Under the pieces are notes generated by a model. That model did not search any database. It was given only the letters and a program-made list of their open reading frames with translations, and was not told the origin of the DNA. From Isoetes taiwanensis (lineage: Eukaryota > Streptophyta > Lycopodiopsida > Isoetales > Isoetaceae), in contig JAJEKV010000583.1 in assembly GCA_021234155.1 (NCBI GenBank), positions 62,001-126,000 of the forward strand: a stretch of 64,000 bases of DNA, read 5' to 3'. Both the position numbers and the translations under genes were made by a program. Shown one piece after another: positions 46,555 through 58,578 of the stretch (positions within the stretch are counted from its first letter, which is position 1; every line of letters begins with the position of its first letter).

Positions 46555-49500
46555 ATGGTATCGAGCAATGTTCTTGGTTGACCAAGAGCTAGCCCCGACC
46601 ATATCCCTGAATAGGTAGACTAAGCGGCCTAGCTAATGAATGGAATGAGAATTCGGTCTTGAACCGCGAAAAGGGAGAAATTTTTTTTCCCATTAGTAGA
46701 ATTCGTAATTAGATTAAGTATAGTCTAAGTGGTGGAAATAATATAGTCAAAAGAAACCTTCTAGTAAATTTGAGCTCAAGTTGTTCATGAACCGCACCTT
46801 TCAAGCAAAAAAAATTGAATGAGAAATCGCTCAAAATAAAGCTTGAAAGAAATGGTGAAATGACCACTACTTATAAAAAGGAATTAGGAAATTTTGAGAA
46901 ATAGTTAAGTGATTAGGGAAGTACCTTAATTATTAACCCATAGTTACAATAAAATTTACTCTTAAGAAAAAGTAGTTAATAAACCTATAGAAGCGCCTCT
47001 ACTCCTAGAAGTTCCCAAAAGGTAGCTTGAACCTCCCTTTTACCCTTGTAAAAGCGAATTAGAAGCTAATCTCGAAGCTGCCACAAGAGTGTCCACCAAG
47101 CGAACACCCGGCGAGATCGATCCAAAGGGCCGCGAAGATAGAGGCAAGATAATTTCGAAGAGGCCACCATCAAGGAAGCTAAGCTATTGGGAGGACCAAA
47201 CAAGTAGCTAGGAAGGTTGGAAGCTCAGCTTGCACCCATAGCGTTGAAGCACTCATGGTGGGCGACAAGCAAATTCTTGAGGCCCCGCTGACCTAGGCGG
47301 AACTGCGAACTTAGCCACTCAAGCTCTTGAGACGAATCGTTTCACTCGTGGAGAACAACGACTTAGCACTTCAGTGAATGATCGCAAGGCTCTGGGGAAA
47401 TTGAGATCGTGGCATCTGTTTTAGCGGAGGAAGAGCAAGTAGCAAGAGCAACCTCGACCTTGAAGAGCAACCCAAACATGGGGAGAGAAGGTGAAGAGCA
47501 AGTAGCAAGAGCAACCGGCCGGTAGGGAGCAACCGCAACACCCGGAAGAATAGGGGGCGACAAGTAGTAGGAGCAACCGCAATCTGAGCAACCCAGCCCG
47601 ACTGGCGGGAACAGGGGGGCGAGCAATCAATGCTGCGGAAGAAAAGGAAGGAAGAGGCGCAGGCAAGGAGAGAACCACAACTAGGCTATTTGGAGGAGGA
47701 TGAGCAAGAAGAAGAAGGCAATATGCAAGAATTATCTCCGCCAATGGATCGACAAGGTGGCAGGCCGGGTGAAAAGCTAGCCTCCACCACCTCGACTTCG
47801 ATTCCCGAAGAAGGTCCGCCAGCGGTGCATACCCGGTCGATGATCGTAAAGCTGTCTTTTCGAAAGTGCCTACATCAAAGGTCTATCTAGGAGTTCGAGA
47901 TAGGCTCGTCTGCGAACCACATCAACGGCGGCGGGATCTGCATGCAGGCGGCCAAAGCCGAGGGAGGCCAAGATCTGCACCCTTGATGGTCAGGAGCCTG
48001 CGAGGCAAAGGGCGGGCGGAGCTGGTACAACCTTTTGAAGAAGGCAACCTCTGCGCGATCCATACCAAGCAGACCCAAAGACCTCCACCCGGTGAGGAGG
48101 AGTCGCAAGGAGAAGTCGTGAAGAGCCCCAGTCTGGCAAACTATATAAATATAAGTTTTTCCTGCACATTGTTTTACTCATTAGAAGTAAATTTATTTAC
48201 TATAAATTAATTGCTTGTAGAATATAAAATATTCTTGTATAAATTAATTGTAGTAGAATCCCTTGTATCTTACTTAAAATGCTCTTAATTGGCTAAGTAG
48301 CATAGTCACTTGATTTAGGGCAAAATTGATCCAAATTTCGTACCAAAAGATGTTAGAATGCTTAGAAATTGTCTAGAAATGCAGTGTAGCACTTTAAATT
48401 TGTCAAAAAATATCCAAAAATAGCTAGAATTGGCCCACCCGGGTGAGACCGCGCCAAACACGTCTGCGTTCGCGACGCAGAGGCCATCCGCGCGGATTCA
48501 CCCGGTTTGCCCATATTTGCACTTTTAGATATCTTTTTGGTATGAAATAAGTTGCTAGCTAGCTTAGAATTGGCCCAAATAGGCATTCTAGGATCTTATA
48601 GTTCCTGAAATTGATAAATCTTAGCAAACAACAAGGCACCAGGGTGAGATCGCGCCAAATGGGTGTGCGTTTTCAACGCAGATGTCATTGGCGCAGATAT
48701 TCTCCAAGTGCCATATTGTCTCGAGGAACGGCCCGACATTCATGACTAATGTCATAGCTACGCCACCAACAAGTACACTTCATCGACTTATGATATCAAG
48801 AGCCCTAAAGGATGAGACTGGACATACCTCCTCGGAAGGGCAACTATCATAGATATACAGGCCATAGTAGTATCAGATCTAGACTCCAAGCAGACATGCT
48901 TTGACTAAGGAGGTATTACAAGCCAGCAAGAGCGGGCTCCTCAAGAATAGAAATATGGCGTGATTGCAACAAACTTCTTCCTCATCAGCCCGATACTTGG
49001 AGAAAGTTTGCATCAACCTCGGCGGCACCATCTCAAGATCCGACAATCTTCTACCTTAGAGATTGGAGGTCAAACACCATCAAGAAGAGGCATCATGAGG
49101 GACCAAATACCGGCATTATTAATTGATCAATCAAGATTAGTCCACTGCGGATGGATGCACATAAACTCCTCTTAGCAAGAGAAGTTGCATAATTAGAAGT
49201 GGTAGAGCACTCAACATTATCATCGACCTTATAACAACGACATGCAACCAGTGAGCGAAGAATAGAATCGACAAGGTCAACACAACAATATCAATTCAGG
49301 AGTTAGAAGAATCATCCTCGAATCTCATAACCTCCAAGCCTTTGGGATGCGACATCGAGCCTTATGCCGCCACTACATCAGCAAGTTTACTAAGAGGAAT
49401 AATTTTAATGAAAGTAGTCAGCATCAACATTAAGGGCGATCAGTCGAGGAATATGTTCAACAAAAGAAGCGGGGGCACTTTGAATGATTATCTGACAACT

Positions 49501-50580
49501 CAAGGAGACCAGATTCTTTTCAACAAATTATGGATCATCGCCTTGCTACTCCAATGACTAACGACTACACCAGCTTTAAACAAGCTTGAGGACCTATCAG
49601 ATCGTTGAGTTTCTTAAAATTATGGGTGATAATATCCATGATGGGATTGGGACGAAATTTCGAGTAGATTTTTGTCTTTTCTTTTAAAAGGATGGATCCA
49701 AGAATGAAGCAAAGCTTCAAGTATTGGGAAGAAAATGTATGGAGTACAATAATTGTATACATTCTTTGGTGAGATATCAATATATTGGAACCTCTTAGTG
49801 AGCTTGATCACCTCGCTAAGAAGGATTCAATAATAGGATAGCGAGTCGACCATGTATATGGCGAGTACTTAGCGGCACAAGGAATAATCCGACCAAATGA
49901 AGGGAAGCAATCTAATAAGTCCGGCCAACTTCTTAGATGGCATCAACTCAAAGGTAGGGCTAGGGCAATAATTAAGAAAGGGTAGATCCTAGAGTATAGA
50001 TTAGATCTAAAACAAGAATAATTATCTAATCATATAGTTTTCTATGTGTGCCCAAAAGTAATATCATCCGACTAAACTTATGGCCATAGGATTTATGTAA
50101 GTAGTTCTTTAACTTGTAAATTTTGCACCTCTAGATGCGGACATCTTTAAGAGCAAGACTCTTAAGTCCAAATCTAGGCCGATAAATAAGCCAAGGCCAA
50201 GTAATTAGCGGCACCAGCGGAACAAGAGTCAAGTTCGACATCAACCTTAAAAGCGAAGCAAAGTAGAACATCGGCACCAACTTATGTACATTGGCAATTA
50301 TGACCTCATAAGAAGCATGCAATATTAAAGCTGGCTAAAGCAATAATTGATTATTATAAGCAAGAGATACTTATCCCAGCACCAAAGGGCAAGCACCTTA
50401 TAATTTAAGTTAAGGAAGTAATTCCAATCGTTGCAGCGCATGTCGATAAAAACAATTACTTAAGTACATCATGAGGAATGAGGTCGTACATAAGCTACAA
50501 GTTGTCGACCCCGACTACAAGAGTAAGAAGGAAGATGCTACTTCGGAACAGTTGCCTCGGCCAATTTCTAAGTTAATCAA
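46555..50580 (+). pseudogene. Gypsy-2 leader and gag/protease region, unreadable
   Basis: Lies between the primer site and the reverse transcriptase, where gag and protease belong. Open frames are short (for example 47630-47890, rich in Glu and Arg) and I find no zinc knuckle or protease motif. The stretch 47640-48130 is GC-rich. Identity is by position only. Confidence 0.4.
46556..46566 (+). other. Gypsy-2 primer-binding site, one base short
   Basis: TGGTATCGAGC, the initiator tRNA-Met site TGGTATCAGAGC with one A missing, so that CAG reads as CG. Confidence 0.8.
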
Positions 50581-50589
50581 GAAGTCCCA

Positions 50590-51110
50590 TGATATATCTC
50601 CAGGTGAAATTTGAGAGCTTTTGCTCTATAGAGGCATAGAGTCTGAAATCACTCTTTACCGGGAGGCGAGAGCCCGATCAGCAAGGCTCTTTATAGAATC
50701 AACACTTCAGGAGCTAGCGAGCTCAAGCGGTTGTAGGAGTTGATCAACTTGGGGATCCTTTCGACCAAGATGGAAGTCTAAAGATGTATATCAACCATGG
50801 GCAGAACAAGTAATGACATAATGGATCAGCCCCAAGAAGCAGGATTCTTCTACAAAATCAACTTAAGCTCGGGCAATCAGCAAATAAGCATGAAGGGGGG
50901 AGATAATTATAAGACTCCTTCAGAACTTGGTATGGGCACTATCACTTCACAGTGATGCCCTTGAGTCTATGGAATGCTCCACCAACTTGTATGCATTTGA
51001 GGGCGACATCTTGAAGAATTCCTTGGATGATTTCTTCATCAATTCTCTTGACGACATCGTGATCTCTGACAAATCAATGGAAGAGCATGCAGCCGTGGAG
51101 ATGTTAAGAC
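50590..51110 (+). pseudogene. Gypsy-2 reverse transcriptase remnant
   Basis: Broken pieces in changing frames. A sequence like the start of the domain is at 50625-50760. The frame 50927-51136 reads LDDFFINSLDDIVISDKSMEEHA, the catalytic palm (Y/F-x-DD position as SLDD) and following helix. Stops and frameshifts elsewhere. Confidence 0.7.
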
Positions 51111-51439
51111 GTCGCCACTCATTGGCAAGCTTTTGAAGCAGCAATTTGCAATGCCATCTCCACTTCGGCAAGCGAATTCGGCAAGAAGATAGAAGAAGCC
51201 ATCTTCCCCAACATGGAGTTCAAGCACATGATGGGCTAGTCCTTACAAGAGTGCAAGAACGGATTAAGAAAGAGAAACCTTCAAATATTTTAAAAAGGAA
51301 GGTAATCTTTAATATCAAAGAACAACTATACTCAAAGCATAAGGAGTAAGAAAAATTTTCCAGGACACGCATAATAAACCCTATTTCCGGCCATGCAAAA
51401 TTTATAAAGGCCTACTTCAAGATTAGAAGTAGCTACGTC

Positions 51440-51920
51440 TGGCCAGGTATGAAGAAGCAGATAATCAGACATAGCCAAGAATGTCAGTGGAGCCAGCAGA
51501 CAAGGGCGGAACAACTTCGAATTCCAGGAGTTTTGGAACCTTGGGCGGTGCCAGACGCCAAGTGGAAAGTCTTCAGCATGGTTTTCATAGCGGGCCTTCC
51601 AAGGACAACAAGAAGCTTTGAAGCCGTGATGGTTGTGGTATATAGTTTATAAAAAGGGCACATACTTGCCATGCCACACCATAGACACAGCCTTGGATCT
51701 AGCCGTGTGGTCTACATAAGAGTTCTTGTAGGCTGCATGGAAGGCACAGGTCGATCATCACCAATAGAGATCCGGAGTTCCTTAGCGACGTTTAGCAACA
51801 CTTCTTCAACATGAGCTGCACCAACTTGTTGATGAGTTTTGCTTATCTTTTGCAGTCAAATCGGCAAAGGGACTGCACCAACACAATGGTTTGGAGAAAC
51901 ACGTTGAGAAACTATGATTG
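51440..51920 (+). pseudogene. Gypsy-2 integrase remnant
   Basis: MKKQIIRHSQECQWSQQ (end of the zinc domain, one Cys of the pair lost), then a WKVFSMVFIAGLPRT segment, where the catalytic Asp of MDFI reads Val. A broken SIITNRDPEFLS segment follows near 51755-51785. Multiple frameshifts and stops. Confidence 0.75.
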
Positions 51921-52212
51921 GAACAAGTAATCCAAATGGGCGAGTACATCCACTGGTCAATTACATTTACAATAATATGAAGCAAGAGTCATCGAAGATG
52001 TCTCCTCCATGATCAATTCAGATTATTAATGCTTGACCCTAGTTATGTGGCATAATCTAATGCCCTAGGTGGAAGTTTCTCAACAACAACTGACATATAT
52101 CGGTAGCTTTTGGTAGAAGTGTGAGAATATCTTCAACAGCATGGGCACATCTAAAGAGTCTAGCAGATAGACATAACACTCCTCGAGAGTTGTTTTGTTG
52201 TGACAGATAAAG

Positions 52213-52659
52213 TTGGCTCAAGTAAAGGTTAAGCAAGGGAAGCTTCGCATCGGCAATTGTAAGAAGCTCGCCCCTAGGTGGGCCGGTCCGTTCAAGATCT
52301 TGGAGAAGAGTGAGCTCTCAAGCTACAAGTTGGATCTCTTGGGCTACCTTAAGGTCTTCCATGTGAGTTTATTAAAAAGGCACGATCCTAACCCTGAGAA
52401 GGTTTTGGATACTCCAACTTTGTTGGAAATGGTGAAGGATCAAGTAGAAATAGTGCCTGAATTACTTCTTGATAAGTCATTCAAGAAGACTAGGAGGTCT
52501 CAGTTCCTCCAATATTTGGTTAAGTAGAAACACTTACCCGTGGAAGACGCGACATGGGTATTGAAGCAAAATTTGGAGAAACAATACCCAGAGTTTATGA
52601 AGGAGTTTGATGGGCGAGTCGTCTCCGACTTGGTCGACCCCAACTTGCCAGAAGGTTAG
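52213..52659 (+). pseudogene. Gypsy-2 integrase C-terminus with chromodomain
   Basis: Open to 52527 with LAPRWAGPFKILEK and KLDLLGYLKVFHVSLLKRHD (GPF/Y module). The chromodomain follows with a TAG (52525-52527) in place of its conserved Trp, continuing in the same frame as KHLPVEDATWVLKQNLEKQY to a stop at 52657-52659. Confidence 0.82.
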
Positions 52660-53510
52660 CTAGTATGTTGTAGTTAGCCTTAAGCCTGGCGCATGCATTC
52701 TAGTTAGTAGGGTGCATGTGCCAGAACCTTGGATCGTGTGGGCGATGATGGGATACGCCTTTAGGGCATTCTCTAGGCCACACGCACCAAGAGGTGCGCA
52801 TGACCATTAGGGTCATGTGAGTGAGGAATGAGGCATGGTGGGCGATGATGGGACATCGATCGGATGCTCTCTATGCCGCGATGCGGGGTACGCACACCTG
52901 GCCGTAGGAGGGTCATGGTGAAGGTTAAAGTGATCATGCGCGATGATGGAATCGTGAGACGTTCCCTAGCTTAAAACCCTTGGGGCATGATGCACTGGGG
53001 TGTACAAGGTAGCACTTGATCATGGGCGATGATAGGATCATCTTAAATGGTCCTTAAACTCAAATCCTTATGGGGCCATGATCGGGTGCAAGGTGGTAGG
53101 GTAACCTTGAGCTGGTAGTTCGGCTCAAGGAGGTAGGTAAGGGGGGTGGTCCCCTAAAACCACAAACTTATTAACTTATATAACGTAATGTGCTACTTGT
53201 GCAGGCCAGTGAAGGGAAGCATGAAGGAGGGAGCACGTTACGAGAAGATAGGAGTCATAGATTTTAGACTAACTATGAACTCCTAAATTTGTTTTAATAA
53301 TATTATATGTGTATACTTTTATAATAATAATTGTTATAGCTATATAATGTTTTTATAAACGTATAAATATAGCTTTATTACATAATAAGTAATTAACGAA
53401 AAGTTGATCTTTTCAATAGAGTTAAGTTCATATATTCTTGTTGTGTGCTTTTTTGAGAATTAGAGTAGGTTAAATCACCTTAAGCGCAATCTTTGAGGGC
53501 GACATTGTCC
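52660..53510 (+). other. Gypsy-2 3' untranslated region
   Basis: Non-coding between the chromodomain stop and the 3' LTR. Contains repeated phrases of the form GGGCGATGATGGGA (near 52740, 52840, 52938 and 53022), suggesting a degenerate internal repeat of about 90-100 bp. Confidence 0.55.
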
Positions 53511-53522
53511 TAAGGGGGAGAA
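53511..53522 (+). other. Gypsy-2 polypurine tract
   Basis: AAGGGGGAGAA directly before TGTGACG of the 3' LTR. Confidence 0.85.
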
Positions 53523-55152
53523 TGTGACGTTCGAGGGAATATCGCTATAAATCGTATATTCTGGACTAAATCACCATACAAATCTACATATATAGCCTTG
53601 TATACCATAGATTGTGGCACTAGGGGGATGACTAAGTTATTCATATAACTTAGCCAACCTTAGGTTAAGACCAATTTCCACGTGGCCTTAACCTATTGGG
53701 CACCCGCCACACGGCCTTACCCTATTGGAGCCATGTGGCATAACATGTGAACCCTAACATATAAAGGCCTAAACCCTAACCCTAGGCCTCTTTTTACGGC
53801 TCCAGTCTGGGAACCTTCTTGGGCTTTCGAAACTCCGTTTGAGAACCGTCTCTTGTGGCCTGACATAGCATGGCAGCCCCCAGGCGTGGCGCATCGGCAG
53901 GAGTGGGAGCTACCTCGAACGCCGAAGACCATGGAGGCGCCAAGATTGGGAGGGAGTGCTTTTGGGCGGTATGTAGAGTAGTAGTCATAGTAGTTCATGC
54001 GGAATTAGCATTCCGGATGAGTTAGTATCTTGTATCTAGGGTAGAGCCATCCTAGAACCCTCATTCATCATCTTGAACCCTAATCAAGGAACTCTAGCGT
54101 AAGTTAGATATAGATGATTAGGTTAAGATATTCTTATGATTATTCTCATGATATGATGATTATGTGATGATGGTTGATCATGTTTGCTCCTCTTGTATTG
54201 GGAAGGGGGTAGAGACCTAGAGCCATATGTAGTATGCTCTAGATTAGATCCCTTAGTTCCTATTAGTTGCGGCTGTGCATAGTAGCCCACCCAGGGCTAT
54301 AGAGGCTATGATGTGACTCAACACTACACAAGCGGGGCTAGAGGCAATGCGGAGGGAGGATCCTGCCGAGTGGGGAGCTTCTGGGGGATCCCATAGTGGG
54401 CTAGGCTTATGGTCGGTCACCGATGCGGGGCGAGCATGGAGTGACGACACCTCACAGAGGCGATGGGTGTGCCCTGCCTCTCAAGAGCTGCAAGTGTCGG
54501 CTTGGCTCTTGTTTTGGGGGGTTGGTCGAGTGCAATGGGTGTGTCGCCCGCGATTCTCTAGCCGCCAGCGGAACCTCTAGACCCGGGAAGGGGAGATGCA
54601 ACCCTTCTGCCTCATCGGACGAGGGGAGATGCAACACTGGAGTAGTCGATGGGTGATACTATGGGATTACGTATCAGGAAGGCTAGAGTCACGCCCGAGC
54701 TTGATTTAGCCCATCTGCAAAGTATGCAGGGGGGCGGATGGAGTGGTCAACCCTAGCCATTGTCTTATACCAGCCCTCGCCATTGTTATGACTTCGGTGC
54801 TGCTCTATCTTGAGGCCTAGCCGGTCGGTCACCCTCCTTATGAGTCGGAGCCATGGGTAGGAGCTCTTATGCTTTATGGCATAGGATTATCTTCTTTCGG
54901 TTTGTGGATATGTGATGGACTACCCTTGAGGTAGTATGTTGTATTATTATTGCTAGTTACGGCGTTGTTTATGCTTCATTTGTGATAGGAGCCCATAGGG
55001 GAAAGGCGCCAAGACACCGCCGTGTCCCCTGCCCGCACTAGGATTCTCTCAGAGAGCGGGTTAAACGGAGGGCCTATGCGGTTGATGGGACGGATGGGGA
55101 TTTCTGCCCGAGTGTACGGCGGGTGCCCGTATATTTAGCAGGGAGTGTCACA
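53523..55152 (+). repeat. Gypsy-2 3' LTR (1630 bp)
   Basis: Starts TGTGACGTTCG and ends GTGTCACA; followed by GAAAA. Differs from the 5' LTR mostly by small indels and substitutions at CG, CAG, CTG and CCGG sites. Confidence 0.92.
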
Positions 55153-55827
55153 GAAAATCTGAAACCAAGGGAAGAAAAAAGGGAAAATGGGGGGCCAATT
55201 TTTCTTGGAAAGTTTGTCATTTTCAGGAAAATTACATTTGAGCCACATTTCTTGGCTTTTTTGAAATTTATTTAATCGACCCCAATTTCTCTTAGATCTC
55301 TGCTAGCCTTGTAGGGGCTAGCAATTCAAACTTGAATCCACATGATTCCTCTGTAAATTACCTACATATGGATACAAAAATCTTTGTAATCCTTCAAGAT
55401 AAAAAGCGATTAGCGTGTGGTTACTTGGCGGATCGGTTACTCAACTCGGCAATCTCGATCCGCGAGAAGAATACTTCCGGAGGAGAATTTTCAACCTGAA
55501 TATACATTTGTTCCAAAATTTGTGAAGAATTTGAGGCGAGAAATTGTTCAATCTTGGTTGGAAAATTCATAGGAAACAAAATTGAAGCAAGCGCAATATT
55601 TGAGTGTGTAGCTGTTTTGGGCGGATACAAAGTTAAGATTAGATTGTATCTTTGAGAAAGATTGCGGGCAATGAGGATTGCTTTTCTGATCTCTTAGTGA
55701 TTGTGTTGATTATGAACCCATTAGCTTCTCACGGCCGTTATCTTCTACCATTTCTGTGAATTATCCTTCTTCCCCCCTTTTTTAATTTTCTTTCACGTGC
55801 TTTTGTTGATTTCCCCTGGCCTTTACA

Positions 55828-57720
55828 ATGGAAAATCTAGCCAATTTTAACCCTAAATTCCCTGCTTTTCTCCACGAATTTGCTCAGCTTCAAGACTCTG
55901 AGCGGCTCTCCTTGCTCCATCAGTTAAGACTCTTCCAAGAAAATCCAAAAAAAGGTCTGATTTTTGGAGATTTTGCTAACCTTCTGTCTCCTGATCAGAT
56001 CATGAATCCCTTAACTCATATGGTGCCAATTTGGGACAATCTTTCGAAGGATCCAGATCGTCATGGTCGGTTACCAACTCTGCACACTTTCACTCAAATT
56101 CCGTTGCCTTATGAAGTTCCTAAGCCAGTAAGAAAGATGCTTTCGGATAAAACTCTGGATGGCGCTCTGTTGAACTTCCAAGCTGCAGATGGAAATAGGC
56201 AACCTTTATATCATGGTATATCCTTAAATCTTCCCTCTGTGCATGGAAAAATGTTGATTCTTAAAGATACTGCTGTTCTTGTCAAAGTTAACAAATGTGG
56301 GATAAATTTGGGGAAATTATGGAATTTTTGCCAAAACCTTCAAAAAGGAGTCCTCATCAAGGCCATGTATTGGTTAAATTATCCCTTCATTATGGTGGAG
56401 TGTGAAAATAAAAGAACAACAAACTTTTTCCTCAACAGTGGTCCTCTGGTTTTCGAAAATTTCCAAATCTCTTTCCTCAAATGGAATCCCAGATTGGATA
56501 CCACTTCTCTTGACTCCCTGTGTATTGCTTCCACTACCCTCCATGGCCTGAATCCAATTTATTGGAATGAAGATTGCTTCAGAAAATTATTTAACTCTAT
56601 TGGCACTTACATTTCCACTGAATATTCTCCTGATAGGCCTCCCAGATCTTTCATTCAGCTTGACTTCTCCAAGGACATCCCAACTGAAATCCCTTTTCTT
56701 GATGCTTTTGGGCAAAAGTCAACATTATCACTAAGATGGTCAGGTTTGCCTTCTTTTGTCAGTCATGCCAGAATAGGCATTTCTGGTATGAGAATTGCAG
56801 AGTAAACTACAAGAAACTGACTGATGAGACAATTATGAACAAAATTCTTTCAAAGGAATCAGAAAAAGATGGCAGAGAAGATGGCAGAGATATACTTACA
56901 GAGGAACCAATAGCAAATAAAACTGCCAATTTTCAAGGTGTGATGGAAACAAGTATGGAAACATTGCCAAGCAATGCTAAAGGCCGAATTTGCTTGGAAA
57001 AGGGTCAATGGATCTCAAAAGAGAATCCAAAAAAACAGATTAGAAAGAGAAAATATAAAAAATAGCCAGGGTGTTGTATTCTCAGATTTGACCTACAGTA
57101 AAAGCAGCTTAACAGGTACACAAAAAAAAGTTGCAGAGATAAAGGTCATACAAAAGTATGGGGATTACTCAGGCAAAGGAAAAGCTCCAATTGGTCAATC
57201 AATTGGTCAATCAGCAAAGTCAACAGAAGACTTGCACTCTACTCTAGACAAAATTATTGAAGATGCTAAAGCTTTGAATAATTCTAGATTATCTACATCT
57301 TTGCCCCAAAAAAAGAATAGTAAGGGGGATTCATTAATTAGGGAAAGCCATATTACCAAGTTTTATCCATTGGACAACCAAACAATATTGAAAAAGGTGA
57401 GCTTTGAAAAGGTGACCTCTGATTCCCAAAAGCTAGAAAAGGTTACAGTGCAGAAATCTCTTCCCAATAAAAGTTCAACACCTGAAATGGTCCATGACTT
57501 GGTCAAAAGGGGAAAACAGGATGCACCAAATTGTCTTGACTTGGAAAATAAAGTCCTCTGCTCCAATAAATTTCAGGTACTTGTAAACTTAAATACTAAC
57601 CTTGATGATCAGATTTTGGATTCTGGAAATATGGTGATTGAAACCCATCCCTCTGCATCAGATAATCCATATTTTGATCCTCCCTCTCATCCTCTCTGTG
57701 GTAACACACTAGTTCCTTAG
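55828..57720 (+). pseudogene. LINE-2 ORF1
   Basis: The ATG at 55828 opens 325 codons homologous to LINE-1 ORF1: YWLNYPFIMVEC, ISFLKWNPRL, NPIYWNEDCFRKLFNSIGTY. A frameshift near 56750 moves into the zinc knuckle CQSCQNRHFWYENC (CX2CX3HX5C, the same spacing as LINE-1). The rest runs on in the 56974-57720 frame, which is Lys/Ser-rich and low complexity. The true end is cut by the SINE at 57694, so the last residues before 57720 are SINE-derived. A degenerate continuation lies at 57916-58560. Confidence 0.82.
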
Positions 57721-57906
57721 CAATGTGGTCTCGAGTTCGAGACCACCCAGAATCGCACTTGGTACTGTTGGGGGTCAAATCCTAACAGACGCAATGTAAG
57801 GTGGTTGGGGGCAGGGCCCAACCGAGCAATGTAGTGTGGTGTGTGGTCACATGTCCAGTTGGATGCTGCCTAGTGGCGTGACATTAAAATACTATCTATC
57901 TATCTA
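57694..57906 (+). mobile_element. tRNA-derived SINE (213 bp) in LINE-2
   Basis: Flanked by TCTCATCCT at 57685-57693 and 57907-57915 (9-bp target duplication). It contains an A-box-like GTGGTAACAC near its start and a pol III B box AGTTCGAGAC (57734-57743), followed by an unrelated body and a short (CTAT)n tail at about 57893-57906. The 5' end looks slightly truncated. Confidence 0.8.
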
Positions 57907-58578
57907 TCTCATCCTTCATGTTCAAGTCCTAAGGTCCAATTTGAACCCCTTATTGACTTTGAAAACAGTCCCACTCATGTGAGTCAAAAATGTTCCTCCA
58001 TCTCTTCAGATATTGAGAAACAAATGGCAGTTCTGTAAGAAGGATTGGTAAACATAAATTCAGGTCAAGATGCCTCTCGAAATGAAGAGACAAAAAGGTT
58101 AGAATTCTCTCCAGAATGTTCTGCTGAAATATTGATGGTACTAGATACTCCAGAATGAGAACATAATCAAATAGAATGTGAATCACCTTCGAGTATTAGT
58201 CAGAGATTTACACCAATGGTGAGAGAATTCAACTATGGCAGCTCATCTTTCCAAGCAAGTACCCTTCAAAATTCTTCTAAGATAAATTTATTTGATAATT
58301 CTATAAATAGAATGTTTGAGTTTATTCGGGGGACATCGATAGTGAGGATGAGCTAGTTTTAGATAGTAACAAAAAAAAATGTGGGCAAAAATTTTGGGGA
58401 GATGATGAGTTATTGAGAGATACCTTTTGAAGCCAAAGGCTAAAACTATGGTTAACCTAATGGACTCTAATACTCACTGCCAACAACACCGGAGCAAGAA
58501 ATCTAAGCATGGCAACAAAAGGGGAAAAAAAGAAACATTTGATCCTTCCCTATCTTGATCCTTAGTTCTCTTTCCTAA

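Larger units (their letters stand above)
44909..55152 (+). mobile_element. Gypsy-2: complete but decayed chromovirus (10,244 bp)
   Basis: Two LTRs (44909-46554 and 53523-55152), primer site, polypurine tract and a 5-bp target duplication GAAAA delimit it exactly. Coding capacity is heavily broken, but reverse transcriptase (about 50590-51110), integrase (about 51440-51920) and a chromodomain (52440-52620) are recognisable on the plus strand in the usual order. The gag/protease region (about 47600-50500) has no readable domain. It inserted in LINE-2 five bases from that element's 5' end. Confidence 0.92.

Noticed and set aside
57721-57760. Free-standing tRNA gene
   Set aside because: A B box is present, but the cloverleaf cannot be completed; flanking duplications and the CTAT tail fit a SINE.
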